A DNA stretch of 64,000 nt from Gracilaria vermiculophylla (taxonomy: Eukaryota; Rhodophyta; Florideophyceae; Gracilariales; Gracilariaceae): contig JAHNZQ020000004.1 of the NCBI GenBank assembly GCA_019155205.2, positions 4,709,602 to 4,773,601 of the forward strand. Reading direction: 5' to 3'. A program made the position numbers and the translations under genes. The notes below the pieces were generated by a model. It saw only the letters and a program-made list of their open reading frames with translations. It was not told the DNA's origin and did no database searches. Below, in pieces: positions 9,788 through 20,282 of this stretch (positions are counted from its first letter, which is position 1; every line of letters begins with the position of its first letter).

Positions 9788-11880
9788 TCACAACCCCGAT
9801 GCTTCAACGAGGGCATCCATAACAGTACACACGAGAACAGATCCAGGATCTGGATGGTCCTGCAACTTTCGTGAATCGACGTTTTTGCTCCTTCCAAACT
9901 TGGCTTTCGACATATTCTTAGTAGAGTCACTGCCGGTGTGAGCTGCTTGTGCAGCTTCTACCAAAGTACCGTTTGGAGTGGCCAAAACATCTGCTGCCGG
10001 CTTCAAGGAGTCGACAAGTGTTCGATCACCGATATTTGCACCACCTCGTTGCATTACTGCATGCGTTCCCTGAAAGAAGGCATTTCGCCATGAAGCCGCA
10101 GTGGCCTCTTCGCTGCTTGTCTTGTAGTATGCCCCCATTTCCTGGAGAAATATGCGAGCGAAAATACCCATCGAACCTCCAGATCCACCGGCCGAATCCG
10201 CTATCATACTGAATAGGAGATGAGGATTTCCAGCTGCCTTTGAGTAGCTTCCAGTCGACAAATCGGTTTTGACCTTTTCGCAGGCCTTACGAACTGGGTT
10301 CAGGTTATGAAGTAAATATGGGTGTATTGATTCCAGGAAATGTTTTGTCACATGCCTAAATCAGTTAGAATGTGTCATTAACATCGATCGAAATTTGATA
10401 TCCCCATTGAAAAGCATTCGTGATTTGAGTATTCGTACCTGTATCTCCGAGATCACCGTCACCTGTTAAGCGATCCAAAGCTCCAAGCTCGTCGCATTTG
10501 TTCAGTAAGGAGTTTGTAATTGCCTCTATATACTTTTCGGTTTGTGGGCTTAATCCGTTTTCGGAACTGTCTGCAGCGAGTGTGGTGCCTTTTTCTTTCG
10601 ATATGTCTGTATTAGAAGTATGCATTGTACCACTAGAAATGAAAAACGAAGGTCTCTCTGAAGGTGGTCGAAGCTCAAACCCTCTTGACCACGATTCGCA
10701 AACAGTTGGGGCATGCAGCATTTGTTCTACAATGTCGTTATCCCGGGACAAAACAAGACATGTCACGGATACGCCATTCATCTGCAACGAAGTCATAAAT
10801 GACCCACTAAACATATGTACCGGATGCAGATTGCCGTTGATTACTTGACCGTCCCCGTTGTAGATATAGTGAGCGACTGCCTGTGCGACAATATGCATTT
10901 CAATCTGAGAAACGGCTCCCAAGTTGTTAATCATGATTGCCAACCCTTTGCAAGTGGAAACTATGCTTTGCTTCAGAACCAACGCCTTGTCGAGCCGTTC
11001 ACATATTTCATACATCAGGTTCTGGGTAAAATGTGTCGTATATTTGAATTGCATGGTTCGCGTCTCCGCTCCAGGTTCTCCATGAATACCCATACCAAGT
11101 TCCACTGGATTTCACCAACGATCAATATGTTGATTGGTAGCGATATGCGAAAATTAGCGATGGAAGAAAGTTGGTTAGTCTATCTCATGAGAGAAGCCAT
11201 TCTGCGTATGAAGCACCTTGTGACTTACATTCATCGGTTCTCAATCTATTCTCGTCCACTGCGTGACCTGGGATTGTGCATGGTTCAAGAGCGACACCAT
11301 AGCTAACTGTAGAGGCAGCAGCTGCCTGAGCAATCGCAGCGACTTCATCCAAGGACTTTCCCTGGTCTGCGGCTGCTCCCGCGACTTTCAGGACAAATAC
11401 CGTACCTGCAATTCCTCGTTTATCTGTTTGATGAGGTAGGGCTACGTCATCCTCGACAAACACCATTTTCACAGGCAGTTCTGGATGCAATTGTTTGATC
11501 TCTTCTACAGCTTCCCCAAAGTTCAGCTTATCGCCTTGATAGTTCATCACAATAACCAAAATCCCGGTTGATTTCGGAGCAATGGCTTGGAGCATAGCGG
11601 ATATGGATGATGCCGAAGGTGACGCGAACACTTCTCCGGCAACAGCCGCCGTTAGCATGCCTTCACCTACATAGCCCGCAGCCATTGGCTCATGTCCACT
11701 CCCCCCTCCACTCACCACAGAAACTCGCAGGGTTTGGGACCCATCGGCGACTCCAGTACGAATCGCGACGTTATGTTCGCCACAGGGACCGAGAAGTGTG
11801 ATGCGGGATGAATTAAGCGCTAGTCCCCGCATCAGATCTTGGACTACCGTAGTCCGTCCATTTATGAACCGCTTGGCCAT
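9788..11880 (-). CDS. DAK: Dihydroxyacetone kinase (DhaK-DhaL, ATP-dependent)
   Basis: Phosphorylates dihydroxyacetone to DHAP, linking glycerol to glycolysis. Exon 1 is 11880-11229 and exon 2 is 11104-10439; the intron between them (124 nt) has a GTAAGT donor and splices in frame into LELGMGIHGEPGAE. Exon 3 is 10355-9788. The DhaK domain has GGGSGHEP and the substrate-binding His in GMGIHGE. The DhaL domain has LTGDGDLGDT (metal-binding Asp residues), SGGSMG and GDRTLVDSL. Start is the ATG at 11880 (MAKRFINGR). Oddity: the only good GT-AG choice for intron 2 (10438-10356, with a CTAAC branch-like site) leaves exon 3 one base out of frame, so the junction is unresolved. With one base added, the protein would be about 628 aa. 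Confidence 0.85.
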
Positions 11881-13159
11881 ATCTCCACGCGGCAAGTTAA
11901 CCCGTGCCTTTTGTACAACCAGAATTCCTTGGAGGATGTTGTTTAGCTTATGGGCAGTTCACAACAGTCACGTGTTCTTTAGAACAAACCCTGAAGAGAC
12001 TCAGATCGTCATTTGGAACACTTATCGTTCGATGCAGGATGTTGTCGGAGAGCCGGTAATCACATTTTTTGATGATCTAATTGACCACACGTCAACGGCT
12101 CCGCAGAGTAAGGTCTTCAACCTACAAATCTTGTGCATTCCACGTTATCGCTACATCAGAACCCTTTTCCATTAGTCTGGATTCATCTTAGACAAATCTT
12201 TCTCGTTCCAGAAAACGAGATTCGTCCAGAGAATTTGAGTTCCAGAATTTTTCTCCTTATGTAGTATGAATAGTGTTTGACATGTACTAATTCTTCTTCC
12301 TACTTCACATTAGGGTCTGTCGCTCCTATACACCAACAAAGCTATTGGAAATCTATCCATTATTGCTAACGCTCTTCTCAAAAGAGGGAAATACTTTGAC
12401 AAAAGACACTAATCACATCTAACAACGCCTTTTTCTCGTCTTATGACGAAGGAGTGTAACTCATCGAGGCGGGTTCTGCTGCCCTGTTTTTACTGATGCA
12501 AAGTATAAATCATTTCTGTTTTGGACCAATATGTTTCTCGTGGTATGTATTGATTTTATCTTCAAATCGAAGCTCACCGGACGACGTGCAGATAGATGCT
12601 CTGCGAAAACCCGTGCGAGTGTTAGCTTGGATGTTTTGGGCTCTTTATCTTCATGATCTGCAGACTGCAATCCCGTTATATATGCTTCTGCTTCTTGCCC
12701 TGTCGTTAAATCGCCCTTCCGCTTTCCCATATCGATCGGGTCTTTAAATCCGGGAAATTATATGATACCGGGCGAATGTGCTGACGGTTTAGTCGTGAAG
12801 ATATGGTAGTACTTTGTTTATAACTTGATGGATAGTTCTGTGACACAACTGCTCATATGGTGTGGGAGGTTCTGCTGCGTTTATCCTATGATTGATTGAA
12901 TGATATTTCATTTCCCATCTACATCCTTTAGTCTTCAATGTAAGACGTACTGTACGGTTCTTCGATGTATTTCGAGAAAAGTTATTCGGAAAGAATACTG
13001 AGAGTTGCGTAAGTTAAATTGTATTGTTCTTTATCGAGCACTGGAAGGCTGATGTCCACAGAATATATGGAATATATCAATTAAGGATACATGTACTTGA
13101 GGAAAGCGACGGCGCAAGTTTGATGCACTAGGATGCTTCCGCATAGTTTGAGGGAATTT
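11881..13159. other. Intergenic, one small open frame
   Basis: About 1.3 kb between DAK and the PITH gene, AT-rich in 12200-13130. Apart from the 89-codon frame at 12461-12730, I see no gene, RNA or repeat. Confidence 0.4.
12461..12730 (-). CDS. Small hypothetical protein, possible first exon
   Basis: An ATG-initiated 89-codon frame. The first 50 residues (MGKRKGDLTTGQEAEAYI to LARVFAEHLSARRP) are hydrophilic and protein-like. A CCG-GTGAGC sequence directly after that block could be a splice donor, after which the frame loses its character. I do not recognise it and found no matching downstream exon. It may be the 5' end of a small gene or a chance frame. Confidence 0.28.
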   Translation of the reverse strand: MGKRKGDLTTGQEAEAYITGLQSADHEDKEPKTSKLTLARVFAEHLSARRPVSFDLKIKSIHTTRNILVQNRNDLYFASVKTGQQNPPR

Positions 13160-13792
13160 TCACATTCCCATCCTCGGTGTATTCATACTCTTTACGTCCT
13201 CTGCCGCCTTCAACGGACGACTTTCGTACACGGTGTTTACCGCCTCCCTCTTATACTTTGTGTACTCACCCTTCAACCCGATGTAACGGATCTCCGTGAA
13301 ATCAGCCCCAAAGTTAGCGCTTATAAAAAGCCACAACTTGGTTACGTTTTGAAACTTGGTATATTTGGTCGGATACTCAATGACACCGTCTACATTCCGT
13401 TCAGTGAGATCCCATTCTTGTATAGGTCTCTTGCCTTCGACACTTGAGAAATCAAGAACTTCATCGTTAAGATACGCCTTCATATGTGATGGATTCTCCA
13501 CGTCGCCCGCCCCTATGATGCAGATCGACTTGATCTTAACAGGAGAAATAAAAGGGATGCACATGAGCAACTGCTCATCAGCGTCGCTTTTCAAAGTTGG
13601 CAAAGTCGGATCACAGCGCTTGTACCAAGGGCGAAGAACATTTTTGAGTGAATCAGGTTGCGCTTCGTTCAAACAGATTAGTGCGTTGGTGTCGACTTGC
13701 TCAAACAGTGCCCACGCCTCGCCACCTGCTTCGTCGTGATCATGGTCATGATGTGCGTGACTGCACGTATGACCACTGCGCCCTCCGTCCAT
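13160..13792 (-). CDS. PITHD1: PITH-domain protein (PITHD1 family)
   Basis: 210 aa, intronless. The PITH domain is the proteasome-interacting module shared with thioredoxin-like protein 1. Visible signatures: a His-rich N-terminus (HAHHDHDHDE), INL/ALICLNE-type strand (NALICLNEAQ), SDADEQLLMCIPF, PSHMKAYLN, and near the end NFGADFTEIRYIGLKGE, the most conserved PITHD1 block. I start at MDGGRSGH (13792), which puts the His-rich tail at the N-terminus as in relatives; an upstream in-frame non-ATG codon is less likely. Function in this organism is inferred only from family membership. Confidence 0.9.
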   Translation of the reverse strand: MDGGRSGHTCSHAHHDHDHDEAGGEAWALFEQVDTNALICLNEAQPDSLKNVLRPWYKRCDPTLPTLKSDADEQLLMCIPFISPVKIKSICIIGAGDVENPSHMKAYLNDEVLDFSSVEGKRPIQEWDLTERNVDGVIEYPTKYTKFQNVTKLWLFISANFGADFTEIRYIGLKGEYTKYKREAVNTVYESRPLKAAEDVKSMNTPRMGM

Positions 13793-13998
13793 CAAGGAAG
13801 CGGCACTACTGCGACCTTCGAAGCAGAAGGACGCCAATTTGTCGGGTCGAAAGAAAATGAATAGGCTGCCGCAGGCAAAAGCCCCAAACCCACATTAAAC
13901 ACAGAGGTCGCATACAAAATCAAATTTCGGCGATGTCCGAAGCTTTGTTTCTCACGGTTCTCGATATCTTCCATATCAATTTCGACGCGTAGCACCAC
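13792..13998 (-). CDS. Possible small membrane protein just upstream of PITHD1
   Basis: A 68-codon frame with one hydrophobic span (NLILYATSVFNVGLGLLPAA). Its TGA stop overlaps the ATG of PITHD1 (TGATG). It could be an upstream ORF, an N-terminal exon of PITHD1 that needs a frameshifting intron, or chance. The first codon is GTG-like unless an internal ATG (MEDIENREK) is used. Low confidence. Confidence 0.2.
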   Translation of the reverse strand: MVLRVEIDMEDIENREKQSFGHRRNLILYATSVFNVGLGLLPAAAYSFSFDPTNWRPSASKVAVVPLP

Positions 13999-14232
13999 CT
14001 GAATTTTCTAGCACAAATCCATCAGTTTTCCCGCCAGGGTTGCCGTCCGCACAGCACGCCAAAATCTTTTCCCTTGCGGCTTTGGTTCAAAGCGAGCTAA
14101 GCGAAGTGGAAAGCGCAGCTGATATCCATTGCACGTCGTGAGAATCAGAGCAAAGTGCGGCTTTTGTGCTGCAGAGGGGCGGAATCTTTCATTTGTTTCG
14201 GGAAACCAGATCAATAGCGACCCTTTCCTGTC

Positions 14233-14546
14233 ATGGCCAAGTATCTGCCAGAAATGAAGCAACTTATGGAGAAACGTTTGAATCGTAAGTCGCTCTGCAG
14301 ACAGACTTCTGTCTTCATCGAGCATCGCGGTATAGCTGACATTTCTCACGTCTCTTGTTTTTCTCAGTGGGCCTTAACGCGAATCGAAAAGTCGAGGGAA
14401 CTTTGCGAGGTTATGACCAATTCATGAACATTGTATTGGATGACTGCGTGGAAATCACTGCAGATGGGCAGAGGAGAAATATGGGCATGAGCGTCATTCG
14501 TGGAAATTCTATTTTGACAATGGAGACGCTTGTAACCCCAAGATGA
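14233..14546 (+). CDS. SNRPG: Small nuclear ribonucleoprotein G (SmG), two exons
   Basis: One of the seven Sm ring proteins of spliceosomal snRNPs. Exons are 14233-14284 and 14368-14546; the intron (83 nt) has a GTAAGT donor and a TTTTTCTCAG acceptor. The joined frame gives 76 aa, the same length as human SmG. Sm1 motif: VEGTLRGYDQFMNIVLDDC. Sm2 motif: SVIRGNSI. The N-terminus MAKYLPEMKQLMEKRL matches the SmG-specific helix rather than Lsm7. Its presence agrees with the spliceosomal introns seen nearby. Confidence 0.93.
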
Positions 14547-14584
14547 TGATACCGAAAAGTAGCTTTTTCTTTTCGACGGGGAGT

Positions 14585-14806
14585 TTAAGTAGAATATTGC
14601 TTCTTCTGCGAGATGGGATCACCAGATGCCCCGAAATTGACACCCGTGTAGACGGCAAGTAAACCATAAATGCAGATGATGTAAGTTAATAGAACAACAT
14701 GACGCAATTCTGTTTTGTGCCGCCGGTTCTGTTTATGGGTCGTCAGTCGTGGCTCTTCACCGATTTCTGTGTAGCAGGCTTCAAACCCTTCTGCAACCGG
14801 TATCAT
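14585..14806 (-). CDS. Small single-span membrane protein, possibly last exon
   Basis: A frame of about 73 codons ending TAA, convergent with SmG. A basic stretch (THKQNRRHKTELRH) is followed by one strong transmembrane span (VVLLTYIICIYGLLAVY) and a short polar tail (GDPISQKKQYST). CAG acceptor-like sites upstream (about 14770-14790) suggest it may be a last exon with the start further right, where I could not find it. The protein looks real in composition but I do not recognise it. Confidence 0.35.
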   Translation of the reverse strand: MIPVAEGFEACYTEIGEEPRLTTHKQNRRHKTELRHVVLLTYIICIYGLLAVYTGVNFGASGDPISQKKQYST

Positions 14807-15297
14807 GAGGACATTGTATCCAACGACGGACAAGGACTATCTACGTCAATACACATGACAATTCGGGTAATTTTCTCCAAGACGGGAATAGAACTGTCTA
14901 GGAACTGTGCTTTACGAGAGTGCTTGCCAAATTGAAAGAGATGCGGAAGCGCTTGTGATGGTCTTCGTGGCTATCGCGCTGAAATATTGAGCGTTCGAGT
15001 CATGCTCTAGATCAGGATCAGTGACCAACTTTGCTGGAAATGCTGCGGCGCGTGGTGAATAAGTGGAGACAGCAATGGGGTTCTGTTAGCTCTGGACTGC
15101 AAAAAGTTTGCTTTTCGGATCTGCTGTCGCCTAACGTCTTACTGCTGGACCGATATAAAGAGTTTGCTCTAGTAAGATGCCAGTGCTCGACACAATGAAG
15201 GAGAATGTAACCGAAGGTTAAAATTTACGTCACACTGGCGAGAATGTTAAACAATAGACATTAACAACATGTATGCAGTGCACCGCGGAAGGCACGG
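14807..15297. other. Intergenic between small membrane protein and RPS20
   Basis: About 490 bp. It may hold the missing 5' exon(s) of the small membrane protein. I see nothing else that I can support. Confidence 0.3.
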
Positions 15298-15654
15298 TTA
15301 GTCGGAAGAATCGATGGAAACCTCGACAATGACCCCCGGCTCAATGCTGATACTGGTGATCTGCTTGACGATATCAGTTGAGGAGCGAAGATCGATCAAT
15401 CGCTTGTGTATGCGCATTTCGAATCGATCCCATGTATTGGTTCCCTCGCCGCAGGGCGACTTTCGGGTGGTGATACGAAGGGTTTTCGTGGGCATGCGAA
15501 CCGGCCCCTTGACGCGAAGATCCTTGTCTTTTGCTCCTCGGATGAGATCGGTGCATACCTTCTCGAGCGACTTGACGTCGCGAGAGGTCAGCGTGATGCG
15601 AATGCGTTGCTGTTCGGCTTGCGATTCATAGCCGGGCTTCTTCAAAGCTGACAT
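15298..15654 (-). CDS. RPS20: 40S ribosomal protein uS10 (RPS20)
   Basis: 118 aa, the usual eukaryotic length. Near-universal signatures: [66 protein letters not shown] and [11 protein letters not shown] start at [11 protein letters not shown] because the upstream in-frame extension has no family counterpart. It belongs to the small-subunit head. It is divergent from the AK-NAD kinase gene. Confidence 0.97.
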   Translation of the reverse strand: MSALKKPGYESQAEQQRIRITLTSRDVKSLEKVCTDLIRGAKDKDLRVKGPVRMPTKTLRITTRKSPCGEGTNTWDRFEMRIHKRLIDLRSSTDIVKQITSISIEPGVIVEVSIDSSD

Positions 15655-16134
15655 TTTCGGGTGGCGCGGTGCTGGCGACTTACGGGTAGACCGCAGCGGT
15701 GACCAGCTCAAACGAACAACGGTGTAGACTGCGCGGAACGAGGACACGGACACTCACCATGACAGCGACGATTTCCAAGGGGTTTTAGGTGGCAAGGAGT
15801 AGGACGACGGCGGCAGACGGCCGCATCGTCGCAATTGCAAACTACAACAATCACTGCCGAATTACATTTATAAACCAAATTAGCCTGGCTTTTTGACGGA
15901 CTGTGCGGACCACAGCATCTATGGCTCTGGAAATCTGGCGGTGCGTTCATCCAGCGCGAGGTTAAGAGAAATCCCCGTGTGCGACGCATGCATGTACACA
16001 TGCATGACGGTTTTATGCAAGGCCGAAACGTTTAACAGGGTCAAGGTCGGGCTGCCTTTCACGCTTGTGACGCCCTCTGTCTGCCTTTCTTTATTATGGG
16101 CTAAAGTTTTTCAACGCTTGGGCTGCGCCGCTTC
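15655..16134. promoter_or_regulatory. Divergent promoter region RPS20 / AK-NAD kinase
   Basis: 480 bp between two divergent starts. The RPS20 side is GC-rich and the centre is mixed. There is no obvious TATA box. A palindromic CATGCATGTACACATGCATG-type stretch at 15986-16007 is the only striking motif. Confidence 0.35.
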
Positions 16135-18441
16135 ATGCAACAGGAAGCCAGAAGCCTGAGGTCGCGTTTCCCCACCATACAAGCTTCCCAAGAGCACCAT
16201 TACCGCGTCGCAGACAACATTGCATATTTCTCAATGGAGGGATTCATCGCTCCTTTACGCCTTTCAGAGAAGCGCGCTCACCATTCCATCGTCAACAACA
16301 GGTCTGCCAGAAACGTGCAGTCCCAGACCTACCCTTCTCCGAACAGAAGGCGTCGCAGAGTTGGCCCATGGGTTGCGCGACAGCGAAATTCGTACCGCCA
16401 ATCGCCTGTTGATGAGGGATATCCGTCGCTTGCGCCTCACAAGGGGCAGGGCTTTATGTTTTGGGGGCCGCCCGGGTCAGGAAAGTCAACCCTCTGCGAG
16501 GCTCTCGCTCAAACACATGGCCTGGTCCACATATCGACCGGCAGCTTGCTAAGGGCACATGTACTCTACGAAACGCAGTTGGGCGTTAAGGCTAGGCCAT
16601 ACGTTCAAAAAGCAATACCAACTCCCGACGAAATTGTCATTCCCATGGTGTTGGAAAGATTGCAACAAGTCGATTGCAGGAATCGTGGCTACTTGCTAGA
16701 CGGTTTTCCGAGAAATGTGGACCAGTTTAACGCTCTCAGTAGAGCTGGTTTCCATTATCGCATTGCTTTCATGCTCCAAGCCACTCGGGACACCCTAGAA
16801 AGACGCATTCGGTACCGTCGTCTTGACCCAGAGACCGACAGTTTGTACAATTTGAAGTTGAGACCCGCTGATTGCCAGGAAGTGCTCGAACGTTTAGTGA
16901 TTCTGGACAAGGACCGTGCCGCGAATATGCCGGAACTGTTCGCGAGCTACGGGCGTACAACAGCAGAAATGTTTGCGCTCTTATCCCCACGCTCCATGCC
17001 GATAGACGCCGACCGTGCTTTTGATGATATTCTAGAAGATATAAGCGCACATATCGAAAGCCGCGGAGTTCGTCGCCTCAACAAAAAGCCGAGATCAAAG
17101 TCTCGTGTTGCTCCTCTTGTGGCCACCCCGCCAGATCTGTTGGGACGAGCAAATGCCATCCGTGAGCATCAAAGTGGAGATCGACCCGCGTCGGCTGCGG
17201 CAGCGATGCGTGTAATGAAAGCTAAAACTACTAGCGAAAAGAAGGATGACATCATTTCGCGTGAAAAAGCTCCAATAACTCTTGTTCGCTGCGATGGATA
17301 CATGTGCGAAAGGGAAGGCGTTGCCGACAGCAATATCGCTTTCCGTGGCTCGGCAACAGAACAAGTGATGCTTCAATGGAATCAAAGGCCTTGTAACGTT
17401 TTGTTGCTTGTGAAGAAGGATCCAGACCTGATGCGAAGTGTACTGGAAGCAGCACGGTATCTCATCGAAGAGAGGAACCTCAAGGTAATTGTTGAGCCTC
17501 AGGTCCAAACTCGCGCACTTGCCAATGGGCTCTATCTGGATACTTTTGTATCATCTGAAACGTTGCATAAAAAAGTTGATCTTGTGATTTGTTTGGGTGG
17601 GGACGGGCTTATCTTACATGTTTGCACGCTTTTCAGAACAGCAGTACCGCCAGTTGTGAGTTTTAACCTTGGAAGCTTGGGCTTCCTTACACCATTTCAG
17701 TTTGAAGATTTCCAGTCTGAGGTTGATTCTGTACTGAAAGGAAATTGTAATCTGAGCCTTCGAATGCGATTAACGTGCGGAATCGTAAGGCATGGATTTG
17801 TGCAACAGGAATTTCAGGTGTTGAACGAAGTTGTCGTAGACCGCGGAGCATCTCCATATCTGTCCAACTTAGACTGCTATTGTGATGGAAAATACATAAC
17901 GACAGTTCAAGCTGATGGAATCATCATGTCCACCCCTACAGGTTCAACAGCGTACTCTATGTCAGCGGGTGGGTCAATGGTTCATCCGTCTGTGCCTGCG
18001 ATTTTGTTCACTCCAATTTGTCCACATAGCCTTTCTTTTCGCCCCATTGTGTTCCCAGATTCCGCAAAGCTTCGCATCGAGATATCAGATGACGCCAGAT
18101 CACACGCGTGGGCAAGCTTTGATGGCAAATCAAGGCAGCAACTTCGACGCGGTGACGGATTGTTGGTGGAAATGAATTTGTTCCCAGTTCCGACAATCAA
18201 CAAGACCGATCATACCGGAGACTGGTTCCAATCACTAGATAGAGCGTTTAACTTCAACAGCAGGGCTATACAAAAGCCCATTGCGAGAAAGCGATTGCTT
18301 CGCCCTCCTTTGAAGGGCAATGGGACCTATAATGCAAACGAAACAGACACCGAAGCTAATGGGCAAGCGAATGGTGTGTCACATTCTGGTTTGAAGGACG
18401 GGGTTAATCCTTCTTCAGAGAGTAACGACGCGCAAGCTTGA
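16135..18441 (+). CDS. Adenylate kinase-NAD kinase fusion protein
   Basis: 768 aa in one exon, with two enzymes in one chain. Residues 105-310 are an adenylate/NMP kinase: P-loop GPPGSGKS (111-118), STGSLLRAH (134-142), LDGFPRN (188-194) and an Arg-rich lid (RRIRYRRLDPET). Residues 415-700 are an ATP-NAD kinase: GGDG (488-491), NLGSLGFLTPF, LNEVVVDRG (563-571), ADGIIMSTPTGSTAYS (593-608) and DGKS. The linker (310-415) is Ser/Lys-rich. The first 100 residues are basic and poor in acidic residues, possibly a plastid or mitochondrial targeting region (inference). NAD kinase uses ATP to make NADP, while adenylate kinase rebalances AXP pools, so a shared chain is plausible. Both active sites look intact. 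Confidence 0.88.
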   Translation: MQQEARSLRSRFPTIQASQEHHYRVADNIAYFSMEGFIAPLRLSEKRAHHSIVNNRSARNVQSQTYPSPNRRRRRVGPWVARQRNSYRQSPVDEGYPSLAPHKGQGFMFWGPPGSGKSTLCEALAQTHGLVHISTGSLLRAHVLYETQLGVKARPYVQKAIPTPDEIVIPMVLERLQQVDCRNRGYLLDGFPRNVDQFNALSRAGFHYRIAFMLQATRDTLERRIRYRRLDPETDSLYNLKLRPADCQEVLERLVILDKDRAANMPELFASYGRTTAEMFALLSPRSMPIDADRAFDDILEDISAHIESRGVRRLNKKPRSKSRVAPLVATPPDLLGRANAIREHQSGDRPASAAAAMRVMKAKTTSEKKDDIISREKAPITLVRCDGYMCEREGVADSNIAFRGSATEQVMLQWNQRPCNVLLLVKKDPDLMRSVLEAARYLIEERNLKVIVEPQVQTRALANGLYLDTFVSSETLHKKVDLVICLGGDGLILHVCTLFRTAVPPVVSFNLGSLGFLTPFQFEDFQSEVDSVLKGNCNLSLRMRLTCGIVRHGFVQQEFQVLNEVVVDRGASPYLSNLDCYCDGKYITTVQADGIIMSTPTGSTAYSMSAGGSMVHPSVPAILFTPICPHSLSFRPIVFPDSAKLRIEISDDARSHAWASFDGKSRQQLRRGDGLLVEMNLFPVPTINKTDHTGDWFQSLDRAFNFNSRAIQKPIARKRLLRPPLKGNGTYNANETDTEANGQANGVSHSGLKDGVNPSSESNDAQA

Positions 18442-20282
18442 TCTCATTTTCAATATGCTCCTTAACAACTTTGCTTATCAAAGACATACATCCGAGTGGC
18501 GTATGTCTCTTAGTCTGCTGCAGCCCTGGTTCATGCTCGAACAAAATCCACACCGAAGATAAGAGCTTTGGTTCCAATGTTAAGACGAAAAGTCATAGAA
18601 TTCCATGGAGGACGTAAATTAGTTTCGATACGTAAATGGGCCTCTTATTTGAAGATTCAATCGTGCACTCGACATTTCGCTACGCTTCCTCAAAATGACT
18701 TTATTCCCAGTCTTTAGTGAAATAGAATCAGCTCACTGTACAAAAACCTCTTGGATGCAACTTTTTGCTTCGTTTTTGATCAACCGCAGGCAGTAAGTAA
18801 GTTAGCTTCTTCACGATTATCTTGAGAATATTTTTAATGTGTCAGGCATTTTGGTAGAGGAAAGATCGCTTATATACGCAAATATCACGTGTTTGCGTAG
18901 AAAGCGTAACTTTACAGTTTGTCTATCTCTTTTACTCTGCAAGTGGTTTATAACAAGGAAATTTGATGTTTTGTTGCGTTGTCGGATTTTACCTCGAATG
19001 GCACAGCGTATGTTGGGAGTGTTCTTTGAACCCCAAAATTTGTTGGATGGGCGGTAGAATTATATTTTAGCCGAGAAAATGAAATGTTGCGTAGTTGCAA
19101 ACTATTTGCGCGTGAGGTCTAATGAGATTGGGATTTATTGTGACATGTAGATGGAATATTTGGAGCAAATTGCTGCCAGCTGGAAAACAGAAAAATCATA
19201 TGAAGAATCATCACCTCCATCGGTCACGGAGATGAAATCGAAAATTGGGCTCCTCCGAGGTCGTGAATAGTTCCAATTGCTTACCATGGAATGCAGGGTA
19301 AAATCTATTGGCTATGTTGGTATCACAACTGGAAAACAATCTAAGAAATCGCAAGTGCAAATCAACTCAATACAGGGAGCTGCTAAATGGTATGCGCCCA
19401 TGTTTTGCTTTTCACCTTCCGAGCTTTCCGGTTTCTACCGAAGTGCAGTCAAAACTACCTCTTTTTTCTCTTCTGGAGATTTTGTGAAGATAGAACGCAA
19501 TCCCGATATTGCAGAAGTGGAGAACGTGGCCGTTTGCTGCTGTGTGACCTCTACGTGGAAAAAGAGTTTTGTTTCTTTCCATTGTTGGCTGAAATCGAAT
19601 GAGAGTTGCGCAGAGAGCACAATCTGGGCAGTAATCTACTCCGGGCCTTCGCTTTCGAACGCAAGACCGTGGCTTGTGAAAGAAATGCAGTCAAGAGGCA
19701 GTGACACACCTTCGTGCCCCATGGCATACTTTTGTGCCACCCAAGGGAATAAACCAAAGCCGAAGGTATTGTGTTCAAAAAGTACTTTAATGCCATGGAC
19801 AGTTAAATGAAGGGAATACGCGCAATTGCAGAGCAGAGCGGATCAGATTTGGTTACGCGCTGCCATACCTGGCAGCGCGATTGGCGCTCGTCAAATCTGC
19901 ACGAGCAAGCGCTTCTGGATGTTTCCAAGCGGCGATGTCGAGATATCGAGGCCAAACGACGCGTGGCACCGCGCATCAACGGCAGCGAGACGAACGGCGC
20001 GATGGCCCATGTGGGTATGCAGACCGTTCCGCTCACAATTTCGACGGTGGACGGTAGTATTGCACTGGACGCCACTCGCTTTCTTCTGATTCGATCGCTT
20101 TTACCCACACTGCCTCCTCGCATCCAACTGTGTTGATACAGATCCGTATAAAGTCTGTGGGCGCTCTCTCTTAATAGCCCCCCGAGCTTCCCCGTCATTC
20201 GGAGTGAAAGTACTCTACCTCTCCTGGTTGTCATTCCTTTTTTGCTGCCTTTCATCGCCGCACGCCTGATCACTTGTCCAAC
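18442..20282. other. Intergenic, no gene confidently seen
   Basis: About 1.8 kb. Open frames overlap on both strands in 19277-19810 (plus, 177 codons) and 19551-19796 (minus), but neither has a recognisable motif. I treat both as unsupported. The last 100 bp before the GST start is pyrimidine-rich, as in many promoters. Confidence 0.4.

Noticed and set aside
19277..19810. 177-codon plus-strand frame
   Set aside because: No motif, Cys- and Ser-rich mixed composition, overlapping frames of similar quality on the other strand.
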